NCBI GenBank assembly: GCA_040754335.1 | Contig: JBFMCV010000002.1 | Span: 496,001-560,000 of the forward strand | DNA length: 64,000 bases | Origin: Thermodesulfobacteriota bacterium | GTDB taxonomy: Bacteria; Desulfobacterota_D; UBA1144; Nemesobacterales; UBA2774 | Direction: 5' to 3' | Shown: positions 55,545-63,462 of the stretch, in pieces | Layout of the letters: every line of letters starts with the position of its first letter | Position numbering within the stretch: position 1 is the first letter of the stretch | Position numbers and translations under genes: made by a program | Notes under the pieces: model-generated | Seen by the model: only the letters and a program-made list of their open reading frames with translations | Database searches by the model: none | What the model was told of the DNA's origin: nothing

Positions 55545-56246
55545 TTACGCGGTCTGTTTCCTTCTCCGGTAAGCCATGAGTCCGGCCATTCCGAAAAACG
55601 CCGCCATGGCTGTCATGCCCCATTCGGAGAGCGTAGGTATGGGCGTGGTGACGGAATCGCCTCTGAATCCGACGCAGGTGTATGTCTGGCCGAACCCGTT
55701 GCTGTCAACGAAATCCGACGACCAGATACTGCCCCTCGGTGTCAAAGTATTGGCTTCCGGGCAAGTGTTGGAATCGATCCAAGTGAGGCTGCCGGATTCG
55801 TATCCCAGGGCGAAGCATAGCGCTTCGGCTGCGTCGATCGGCACCCCGTTATTGTTGGCGTCGGGCGCGTTGCAGACGCCGAACAGGGGATTTTCAGCGT
55901 CGCAGCATCCCGTCAGGTTCACGTCCGGCATTACATCGCCTTCCGCATTGCCGGGATCGACGGCGGCTCTCATCGCACCACTTCCAGTTGATCCGAACGA
56001 GAGCGTCTCCGTCGCAGGGTCGAAATTACAGAAGAAATCCTCGGGTGCGCAGCCGTTCGTCGGACAGCCGATCCAGTGGAGCGTGCTGTTCGTGTACGCA
56101 CGCAGGTCCACTCCTCTTGCCGGTTGGCCCCACATAGGTATGTCAGTTACGAGATCGTCGCATGTGGCGGGAAGAGGCTGTGCAAGTAATTGCGGGGATG
56201 AGATAAAAAGGAACGTAAGGGCTAATGATAAAAAGAATTTTTTCAT
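55545..56246 (-). CDS. IPTL-CTERM secreted protein
   Basis: 233 residues from the ATG at 56246, six bases after AGGAGG. Signal peptide to LLAQ. The Cys-containing body (CPTNGCAPEDFFC, CCDAENPLFGVC) is of unknown role. Tail IPTLSEWGMTAMAAFFG, then helix and RRRK. The 3' end and terminator are shared with the 54420 gene, while the bodies hardly match, so the tails were probably exchanged or copied. Confidence 0.85.
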   Translation of the reverse strand: MKKFFLSLALTFLFISSPQLLAQPLPATCDDLVTDIPMWGQPARGVDLRAYTNSTLHWIGCPTNGCAPEDFFCNFDPATETLSFGSTGSGAMRAAVDPGNAEGDVMPDVNLTGCCDAENPLFGVCNAPDANNNGVPIDAAEALCFALGYESGSLTWIDSNTCPEANTLTPRGSIWSSDFVDSNGFGQTYTCVGFRGDSVTTPIPTLSEWGMTAMAAFFGMAGLMAYRRRKQTA

Positions 56247-56404
56247 TCCCATCCTCCTCAAAGTTTTTTAAGTATTCCAATAGTCAGCATTTTACAATAG
56301 TTTGATAATATTTGTCAACGTTGATGGGGGGTTCAGTTTCTGCTGCCTTGACACAGCGTTCTGAATTAAAATAGACTTTGTATATCAATCAATGGGGGTA
56401 TGCA

Positions 56405-57259
56405 ATGAACGTTAACGACGATTTCATAAGCTGCTGGAACGAGATACTCGTCCCGAAATGGAACAGGTTCCGCCACCTGCTGTCGGGGAACGGCGCCGTG
56501 CACAGCGCCGCGGCGTACGAATATTTCCGGATAAAGCCCGGCGACAAGGTGCTCGACATCGGGTGCGGTTACGGGGAGACGACCATAGAGATGGGCAGGA
56601 TGGTCGGCCCTTCGGGAGAGGTGCTGGGGCTCGATTGCACGCAGGCGTTCCTCGACGTCGCAAACAGGGAGAGGGACGAGGCGGGGCTTACGAACGTGAA
56701 GTTCGTCCTCGGCGACGCGCAGAGTTACGAGCTGCCGGCGAATTACTACGACGTGGTGTATTCGCGGTTCGGCGTGATGTTTTTCCAGAACATCGTCTAC
56801 GCGCTCAAGAACGCGCACAGGGCGCTCAAGCCCGGAGGAAAGCTCTGCATGATAGTGTGGAGGACGATCAGGGACAACCCGTGCTGGGGCCTGGCTAAAG
56901 ACATAGCGCTCAAGCATCTGCCGCCTCCGGGAGAGGGCGCGCAGACGTGCGGGCCTGGGCCGTTCGCGCTCGCCGACGAGGAGACGGACAGGGGGATGCT
57001 CAGGGCGGCGGGGTTCGAGAAGGTGGACCTGTTCATGAGGAACGACGCCGAGGTGTGCATCGGGACGAGCATTGAGGAGGCGCTCGACTACCAGATACTC
57101 GTCGGCCCGTCGGGGGAGATAATACGGGAGGCCGCGGAGCTCGGGCAGGAGAAGCTCCCCCTGGTGCGCGAGGATATGAAGCGGGCGATGGAGCCTTACG
57201 TGAAGAACGGGGGCGTGTACATGCCGTCGAGCACGTGGTTCATCATGGCGAGGAAGTAA
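56405..57259 (+). CDS. Class I SAM-dependent methyltransferase
   Basis: 284 residues, cytosolic. Motif I VLDIGCGYGETT binds SAM, followed by LGLDCTQAFLDVAN, a GDAQSYELP motif, and FQNIVYALKNAHRALKPGGKLCMIVWR. This is the UbiE/Methyltransf_11 kind; substrate unknown. GGGGGTATGCA precedes ATG 56405; an upstream ATG is less well placed. Confidence 0.9.
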   Translation: MNVNDDFISCWNEILVPKWNRFRHLLSGNGAVHSAAAYEYFRIKPGDKVLDIGCGYGETTIEMGRMVGPSGEVLGLDCTQAFLDVANRERDEAGLTNVKFVLGDAQSYELPANYYDVVYSRFGVMFFQNIVYALKNAHRALKPGGKLCMIVWRTIRDNPCWGLAKDIALKHLPPPGEGAQTCGPGPFALADEETDRGMLRAAGFEKVDLFMRNDAEVCIGTSIEEALDYQILVGPSGEIIREAAELGQEKLPLVREDMKRAMEPYVKNGGVYMPSSTWFIMARK

Positions 57260-58191
57260 ATTCTTCCGATGGCCGCACACGCGGGGTTTAGGAAAAGACT
57301 AAAGAAAAGGAACGCTAATTTTATTTCTTCTTTTCCTTGATGAAAAGAAGCAAAAATCACCCGACAGAACAGAATTTGCTAAAAATATCGCATTAAGGCT
57401 AAAATCGTTCAATTCTGCCCCAATTGGCAAAGTAGTTTAGTGATAGCCAAGGTTAATTTATTTCATAATGGTAGGTGAGGGCGTCCGAATGCGCGCTCGC
57501 TTGCATTCGTTCCCTGAACGATTTTCACGCCTTAATACTCTATTTTCTTAACGATTTGCCAGTAGAAAATAACGGAGCCAAGAAAGTGGCACGTTGTCTG
57601 TTAGGATAGAGCGACCGATTCCTCGCTTGCTCGAAATCGTTTCTGTAATGTCGGGAAAGGAAAAGAACGGGATTGCCGCGCGGAGTTTATCCTGAGCGGA
57701 GTCGATGGACTCGCAATGACACCCTTTTTCTGTCTTCGCGAGGCTACGAATGTAGCCGTGGCGATCTCGCTTTATTCATGAGATTGCCGCGGTCGCTATG
57801 CTCCCTCGCAAAGACAGATTAAAAGCAAATCCACCCTATCCCTCCTTTACAAAGGAGGGGATAAAATGAAAAAGAACAGACGGGATGCTGAAACAAGTTC
57901 AGCATGACAAAATTATTAGATTCCCGATCGTGGTTCCTGAATAGATCCCGGATCGGAGTTCCTGAATCAAGTTCAGGACAGGCCGGGACATGGTTCAGGA
58001 CAGGCGGGAATGACAGAAAAATTAAGGAAGCCTAACCCATTCATGCTTCGACCCTTCGGCTAAGCTCAGGACAGGCGCGCAGTTCGGTATTATCCTGTCT
58101 CCATTATTTGGCGAAAGTTGATGAGTGACAGAGGAATCGTACATGAGCGCAGATTCTGCGCCTCAGGACGAACGGGTTGAGTTTTCATACC
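57260..58191. repeat. Repeat field with family F copy 3
   Basis: No gene. Family F copy 3 (57328-57654), family B copies, family C (57826-57862), family B with GCTGAA arms (57882-57908), nested family B, and a long family E copy (58030-58178). Confidence 0.6.
57328..57654. repeat. Structured element family F, copy 3
   Basis: Hairpin CTTCTTTTC/GAAAAGAAG (about 57327-57350). Stems: ATTAAGGC (57392-57399) with GCCTTAAT (57529-57536), and AAAATCGTTCA (57401-57411) with TGAACGATTTT (57515-57525), both perfect. The long loop holds a GAATGC/GCATTC hairpin of family C interior type. Confidence 0.7.
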
Positions 58192-58626
58192 TTATTCCGC
58201 CATCGTCTCGCCCGTGCCGCCGGCGTCCTTCGGGAAGTCCCTGAACTTGGGCAGGCCGTCCTTCATGCGGAGCACCGTCTCCTGATAGTTCACGTGGATC
58301 GCCGCTTTGAACGGGAAGTCCGGGATCACGGCCGCGTACACGTCCTTGAGATTTATCGTCGGATGCTCCGTTAGCAAATGGCCCCCGCACGACTTGCACC
58401 ACTTGCGGAAGCTGAAGGGGGTTTTGTTGTACGTGCCTATGTTGTCCGCGCCCTTCGTGACCCTGACCGCTTCAGGGCTCCAGAGCGTGAACGCCGTCAC
58501 GGGGCTCGCCGACCAGCTCTTGCAGGAATCGCAGTGGCAGTAGCCCATGAGCGCAGGCTCGCCCGTTACCTCAATTTCGACCGCCCCGCAGAAGCAGGTC
58601 CCTTTGTATTTCTGATTCTGACTCAT
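58192..58626 (-). CDS. GFA/CENP-V family zinc protein
   Basis: 144 residues with the GFA zinc ligands CFCGAVE, CHCDSC and WCKSCGGHL. The name comes from glutathione-dependent formaldehyde-activating enzyme, but that activity is doubtful for most members. Cytosolic. A remnant of a related gene's end lies at 59692-59757. A palindrome of family E lies 33 bases after the stop. Confidence 0.88.
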   Translation of the reverse strand: MSQNQKYKGTCFCGAVEIEVTGEPALMGYCHCDSCKSWSASPVTAFTLWSPEAVRVTKGADNIGTYNKTPFSFRKWCKSCGGHLLTEHPTINLKDVYAAVIPDFPFKAAIHVNYQETVLRMKDGLPKFRDFPKDAGGTGETMAE

Positions 58627-58937
58627 ATCGATCCTCCTCTGAAAATGTTATCTGTTACAGCTGCCGTTCTCATGGCGTATCTCATTTATGAATCGTATGA
58701 GTATATATAGGTGCAAACGAGATGCCAATTGGAGCGGGCAGAATATTTGTTACTGATCACGGAGGATTAAGAAGCGTTACGGGGAATTTCCCGTGTGGCG
58801 TAATCCCGCTATTTGCGAGAAATCGTTATGAAATAATAACGGGAACCGGGACATTGAATAAACCAGGCGCGGGCTTGACAAAAGAGCATACCGGGCGCAA
58901 TCATTTGGTAGATCGACCGGAGCGTGGGAGGCTGCAA
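58627..58937. other. Intergenic stretch
   Basis: No repeat of families A-G is clear. A frame open into the 58938 gene has no good start. Nothing else seen. Confidence 0.4.
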
Positions 58938-59567
58938 ATGAATGTAATAAATATAAGGAATAATGACTGGCGAAATAATTTCGGGTTGAAGCCGAGAACG
59001 TCGGCGGTCTCCATACCGCTCCCCGCGGACAAGGATCTGCCGGCCGATGTCGCGGCCGCGCTGTCCGGGCTTCCGAGGCTGAACAACCTCCGCATGTTCG
59101 CGCGCGTCCCTCGCTGTTTCAAAACCCTCATGAGCTTCATAGACGAGATTTTCAATCAAGGAAGCTTCGACAAGAGGCTGAGGGAGTGCATGTATATACG
59201 CATCGCTTACATTTGCGGGCTGTATTACGAGATGAGGCACAATGTGCTGTTCGCCAGGAAGCTGGGTATAACGGAAGGGGAGATCGCGGCGCTGACGAGC
59301 GACGGCATGGTGGACGGGCTCGACGCAGACACAAATCTTGCCTGCAGAGCGGCCGAGGAGATAACCAAAAACATAAGCCTGAGCGACGATACGCTCGCAA
59401 AACTGCTCAAGCGCTTCGGCGTGGATGCGGCGTCCGAGCTCATACTGATCGTCTCGTGGTTCAACATGCTCATAAGATACGTCGAGTCGACGCGCGTGCC
59501 TTACGAGGAGAATCTGGAGGAGATAATCACAAGCCCGTCCCCGGTTAAATTAAAGCGGGGAAGTTAG
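58938..59567 (+). CDS. Carboxymuconolactone decarboxylase-like protein
   Basis: 209 residues of the AhpD/CMD helical fold. The core RLRECMYIRIAYICGLYYEMRHNVLFARKLGITEGEI matches the family's YE..H helix pair, but the CxxC redox site of true AhpD is absent, so peroxidase activity is unlikely. GGAGG lies six bases before ATG 58938; a longer upstream frame is rejected. Confidence 0.82.
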   Translation: MNVINIRNNDWRNNFGLKPRTSAVSIPLPADKDLPADVAAALSGLPRLNNLRMFARVPRCFKTLMSFIDEIFNQGSFDKRLRECMYIRIAYICGLYYEMRHNVLFARKLGITEGEIAALTSDGMVDGLDADTNLACRAAEEITKNISLSDDTLAKLLKRFGVDAASELILIVSWFNMLIRYVESTRVPYEENLEEIITSPSPVKLKRGS

Positions 59568-59691
59568 AACGGCGAGGACTCTGACGAAGACGGAAGCTTG
59601 TCGAAGGGTTGAATGGGTTTGTTAGATAGATGATTGAAAGGTAACACCCCCACCCATGCCCTCCCCCCTCAAGGGGGAGGGAATTGTTTTA

Positions 59692-59757
59692 TTACTCCAC
59701 CATCGTCCCGCCCGAGCAGCCGGCTTCCTTGGGGAAGTCTTTGAACTTGGGGACCGT
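59692..59757 (-). pseudogene. Remnant of a GFA gene 3' end
   Basis: The minus strand reads VPKFKDFPKEAGCSGGTMVE and stop, matching the end of the 58192 product (LPKFRDFPKDAGGTGETMAE). The rest of the gene is gone. Confidence 0.8.
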
Positions 59758-59803
59758 CATTCCTGATTACATCCGGGCGTAAAGTTGATATAATTGTCCT
59801 CCT

Positions 59804-61978
59804 ATGAGCATAAATTCCGTCGGGTTCACGGTGCAGGTAATTATCGGGCTCGTGCTGGGCATATTCGCCGGCCTGTTTTTCGGTGAATACTGCAGGGTCC
59901 TCGCCCCCGTAGGCTCCGTCTTCGTGATGCTGCTCGAAGCGGTGCTGTACCCGTTCCTCGTGTCCTCGCTGATATACGGGCTCGGCAAAATGTCCCCCGA
60001 GAATTTCGGAAAGCTTTTCAGGAGAGGGTGGCACTACTACATCCTTTTGTGGGCGGTTACGTTGTCGGCGCTGGCTATACTCATACGCGCGTTCCCTGTA
60101 GCGTCGCCGCTATTGATAGACCCGGCGGGGTCGGGCGATTCAGCCTCCCAGTTCCTCGAGCTCATCATCCCGAAGAACCTGTTCGTCGACTTTACGAGCA
60201 ACTTCGTTCCGGCCGTAGTCGTCTTCTCCATACTTCTCGGGCTCGCGGTGCAGAGGATAGAGAAGAAGGCGTCCACGCTCGAGCTCTTCGACGTCGTGAG
60301 CAAGTCGTGCCTCCTCATCTGGAAAGGGATTATCAAGTTCTCGCCGATCGCGGTCTTCGCGCTCTTCGCCAATTTGTTCGGGACCATAACCGTCACGCAG
60401 CTCGACAACCTGGTCGCGTACCTGCTCCTGTTCATAGCCGCGTCGCTCATACTGACGTTCTGGATCGTGCCCGGAATGGTATCAGCGTTTATCGGCTTCC
60501 CTGTCACGAGGATTATCAGGGAAATGCGGGAGGGGGTATTCATGTCCGCGGTGACGATGCTCCCCGTAACGTCCATACCCTACATATTCCAGGCGGTGGA
60601 CAGGTTCACGGAGGAGCTTAATTTCGACAAGAACGACGAATTCGGCATAAAGGAGACGGTGCTCTCGTTCAGCTATCCGCTGACGCAGATCGGCAACCTG
60701 TTCGTATACCTCTTCATGGGGTTCTGCATATTCTATTACAAGCACCCGGTGAATTTCCTGGACCAGCTCCTCATGCCCGTGCTGAGCCTGCTTTCTTCGT
60801 TCGGCACGCCGATCGCCACTCTCAACTCGATATCGTTCATGAGCTCGTGGCTGGGATTCACGCAGAACACGACCGACCTTTACGTCGAGCTCATGACAAT
60901 CACGAGGTATTTTCAGGTCATCGCCTCGGTCGCGGGAATATTTTTCATCACCGTCGTCGTGACATTCGCTTTCTTCAAAAGGATCAGGTTCAGTAAATCG
61001 CGGTTCGCCATACATCTCGCGCTCCCGTTCATCGTGCTCTCTGCGGCGAGCTACGGTATCTACGAGCTCGAGGCATGGCTCAGCCCCAAAAGGCCTAACC
61101 CCTACCTCTCGTACTCTCTGCCGGCCGGGACAGGCGACGGAGTAAACGCGACGGTATACAAGGACAGGGACGCCGCGCTCAAGGCCGGGGCTCACGACCC
61201 CGGAGCGGGCGGCGGGTCGCTGTTCAGCCACATCCAGAGTACAGGGGTGCTGAGGATAGGATACAACGCGGCGCCGATACCGTTCAGCTATTTCAACGAC
61301 AAAGGGGAGCTCGTCGGATACGACGTGTCGTTCGCGTACGACCTGGCGAGGACGCTCAACGTCGATCCCGTTTTCGTGCCCTACACGTGGGAAGGGCTCG
61401 CGGACGACCTCAAGGCGGGGCGGTTCGACATCGCGGTCTCGGGGATATACATAACCGACGACAGGATAAAGGACCTCGAGGTATCACACCCTTATTTCGA
61501 GAGCCCCGTCGTCATGATAGCGCCTTCTGAAAAGGCGGGCGATTACGTATCGAGAGAGAAGATGTCGCGGATAAAGGACCTGAGGATCGGGGTGTTCAAC
61601 GACACCGTGCTCGCGGGGTTCGTAAGGGAGACCTTCCCTGAGGCGCAGGTCGTGTACGTGACGAGCCTCGAGGACATGCTTTCCTTCAACGGCTTCGACG
61701 CGCTCATCTGGACCGAGGAGCAGGCGCTCATACTCGCGTCGCTGAGACCGGGCATAAGCGTCGTCCTGACGAAAGACCTCCACTCTCCGCTCCTCTTCGC
61801 GTACATGATGCCGCCCGGATCTGACGAGATGCTGAGGTATATAAATTACTGGCTTGAGCTGAGGGGTTCGGACGGGTTCACGGAGCGGATGAAGGAGTAC
61901 TGGTTCCAGGGAAAGACCGGGGCCGCCCCCGAGCCGCGGTGGAGCGTGATAAGGAACGTGCTCGGCTGGGTGGAGTAG
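59804..61978 (+). CDS. Dicarboxylate/amino-acid symporter fused to a periplasmic binding domain
   Basis: 724 residues. Residues 1-405 are an SDF (DAACS) transporter with about eight helices and re-entrant loops; another helix (about 407-425) leads outside. Residues about 485-715 are a complete SBP-3 solute-binding domain (TGVLRIGYNAAPIPFSYFND, GELVGYDVSFAYDLA, RFDIAVSGIYIT). The symporter lacks the usual NMDGT motif; the equivalent reads TQIGNLFVY, so ion coupling may differ. Tethered binding-protein delivery of a solute to an SDF carrier is the likely role. Confidence 0.88.
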   Translation: MSINSVGFTVQVIIGLVLGIFAGLFFGEYCRVLAPVGSVFVMLLEAVLYPFLVSSLIYGLGKMSPENFGKLFRRGWHYYILLWAVTLSALAILIRAFPVASPLLIDPAGSGDSASQFLELIIPKNLFVDFTSNFVPAVVVFSILLGLAVQRIEKKASTLELFDVVSKSCLLIWKGIIKFSPIAVFALFANLFGTITVTQLDNLVAYLLLFIAASLILTFWIVPGMVSAFIGFPVTRIIREMREGVFMSAVTMLPVTSIPYIFQAVDRFTEELNFDKNDEFGIKETVLSFSYPLTQIGNLFVYLFMGFCIFYYKHPVNFLDQLLMPVLSLLSSFGTPIATLNSISFMSSWLGFTQNTTDLYVELMTITRYFQVIASVAGIFFITVVVTFAFFKRIRFSKSRFAIHLALPFIVLSAASYGIYELEAWLSPKRPNPYLSYSLPAGTGDGVNATVYKDRDAALKAGAHDPGAGGGSLFSHIQSTGVLRIGYNAAPIPFSYFNDKGELVGYDVSFAYDLARTLNVDPVFVPYTWEGLADDLKAGRFDIAVSGIYITDDRIKDLEVSHPYFESPVVMIAPSEKAGDYVSREKMSRIKDLRIGVFNDTVLAGFVRETFPEAQVVYVTSLEDMLSFNGFDALIWTEEQALILASLRPGISVVLTKDLHSPLLFAYMMPPGSDEMLRYINYWLELRGSDGFTERMKEYWFQGKTGAAPEPRWSVIRNVLGWVE

Positions 61979-62687
61979 GGGTTGGTGCTCTACTGGATTG
62001 ACACCCGTTCGCCCTGAAGCGCAGAACCTGCGCTCGTATATGGTCCCTGTGTCGCTCCTAAGATTTAACCGAATTATGGAGCCAATCCAGAACTGCGCGC
62101 CTGTCCTGAGCGTAGTCAAAGGATCGAAGGGTTGAACGGGTTTAACAAAGTGAAAGGAAAAATCCACCCTAGCCTAATTTGGCTTAGGCCACGAACAGCC
62201 GCAAATTTATTTACTTTGGTGCCTTTGTCGTTAGGGTGTCCGGTTCTTACGCTTGCTCAGAACCGTTCTTTACGAAAGGAGGGGATGAAATTAATTGCAA
62301 ATGATGAGATTGCCGCGCTTTCGGCTCGCAAAGACAGATTAAAGCGAGATGCTGAATAGATCCCGTGTCGTGGCACGGGACATGGTTCAGCATGACAGAT
62401 AAATGCAAAAAAGATAGATTTCTCACGTGCGTTCGAAATGACAACGTTGAAAGACGAGATTCCCGATCGGCGTCGGGAATGACAGAAAGGAAGGGACGAG
62501 ATTGCCGCGGTCGCTGTGCTCCCTCGCAAAGACACACTTCGACAAGCTCAGGGCGAACGGGTTTAAAAAAGCGAAAGAGAAAATCCTCCCTGACTCTCCT
62601 TTTTCTAAGGAGGGAATTAAAGATGAAAAGCAAAAGATGAGATTGCTTCGCTTCGCTCGCAAAGACAAGAATGTAATGTTCCCCCCG
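61979..62687. repeat. Dense repeat field
   Basis: No gene. In order: reversed long family E (62008-62140), family C with a CGGTTCT/AGAACCG hairpin (62160-62288), family B with GCCGCG arms, nested family B (62347-62397), family B with TTTC/GAAA arms (62418-62442), family B with CCCGA arms (62457-62484), another GCCGCG copy, and family C (62582-62622). Confidence 0.65.
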
Positions 62688-63332
62688 TCACACATTCTGG
62701 AATACCCATCTCACGCGGCCGACGATTAAATTCCGGTCGAGCTCGTCGAGAGGGACCGGGTAGTCGGCAACCATTTTGTTGTCGCTCTTGATGATGATCT
62801 CGCTGGGCGTGATCTCGAGGCGCTTGACGACGTAGCCCTCGTAGGGGAGGTGCAGGCAGTAGATGCCGTTGCTCACGATCTTCTTGTCGTTCGGGTCGAA
62901 GCCGACGTAAGCGCCGTTGACGATCGTGGGGTACATGCTGTCCCCTTCGACCTTGAACCCGTTCGTGTAGCTCCGCACGAGCTTCGACGGGAGCGTGACG
63001 CGCTCTATCGGCTCGGCGTCGGGAGAGGTGAGCGGATTACCAGCGCCGGCGAGCTCCCATATCTTTATCTCGACGAGGCTGTCGCCGCCGAAGACGGACG
63101 ATATATCCGGAAGGAACATGTCCCCCTGGCCGCGGCGGAGCCACCTCGGGCTGATGCCGTATATTTTCTCGATGACCTTGAGGAAGTGATCGGGCGGGCG
63201 GGTGCGGCCGGACTCCCAGCTTAGCACCGTGTTGAGTGATTTCCCTATCCCCTTGCCGAACTCCTCCTGCGTCAAGTCGAGCGCTTCCCGCACAAGCTTG
63301 AGCCTCTGCCCTATTTCATTATTGTGATCCAT
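62688..63332 (-). CDS. LexA/CI-like S24 repressor
   Basis: 214 residues. XRE helix-turn-helix (about 8-62, LTQEEFGKGIGKSLNTVLSWESG), linker, and S24 domain with an Ala-Gly cleavage site (LAGAG, 95-96), nucleophile Ser132 (GDSMYP) and Lys170 (VVKRLE). All parts for DNA-damage-induced self-cleavage are present. Three TCACA-N4-TGTGA-type operators lie in the divergent region with the DUF559 gene. GGGG precedes the ATG by four bases. Confidence 0.9.
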   Translation of the reverse strand: MDHNNEIGQRLKLVREALDLTQEEFGKGIGKSLNTVLSWESGRTRPPDHFLKVIEKIYGISPRWLRRGQGDMFLPDISSVFGGDSLVEIKIWELAGAGNPLTSPDAEPIERVTLPSKLVRSYTNGFKVEGDSMYPTIVNGAYVGFDPNDKKIVSNGIYCLHLPYEGYVVKRLEITPSEIIIKSDNKMVADYPVPLDELDRNLIVGRVRWVFQNV

Positions 63333-63345
63333 TCTGCCCCCTGAT

Positions 63346-63445
63346 TCACAAAACTGTGATTTTACCTATTGACAAATTCCCAGTTCTGTGAATATAATAT
63401 ACATAAACAATATGACAATAGCAATATTAATACACAATACTGTGA
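63346..63445. promoter_or_regulatory. Divergent control region with three operators
   Basis: Sites: TCACAAAACTGTGA (63346-63359), TCCCAGTTCTGTGA (63378-63391), ACACAATACTGTGA (63432-63445), starts 32 and 54 bp apart. A plus-strand promoter TTGACA (63369-63374), 18 bases, TATAAT (63393-63398) has site 2 in its spacer. Repression of the DUF559 gene and of the repressor itself is inferred. Confidence 0.75.
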
Positions 63446-63462
63446 ATTGCAAGTGGGGATCA

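Noticed and set aside
56366-57280. Long minus-strand open frame
   Set aside because: It is the antisense shadow of the methyltransferase gene, rich in Arg, His and Pro.
58722-58937. 72-codon N-terminal extension of the CMD-like gene
   Set aside because: It has no ribosome site and no homology to the fold, and GGAGG stands six bases before the inner ATG at 58938.
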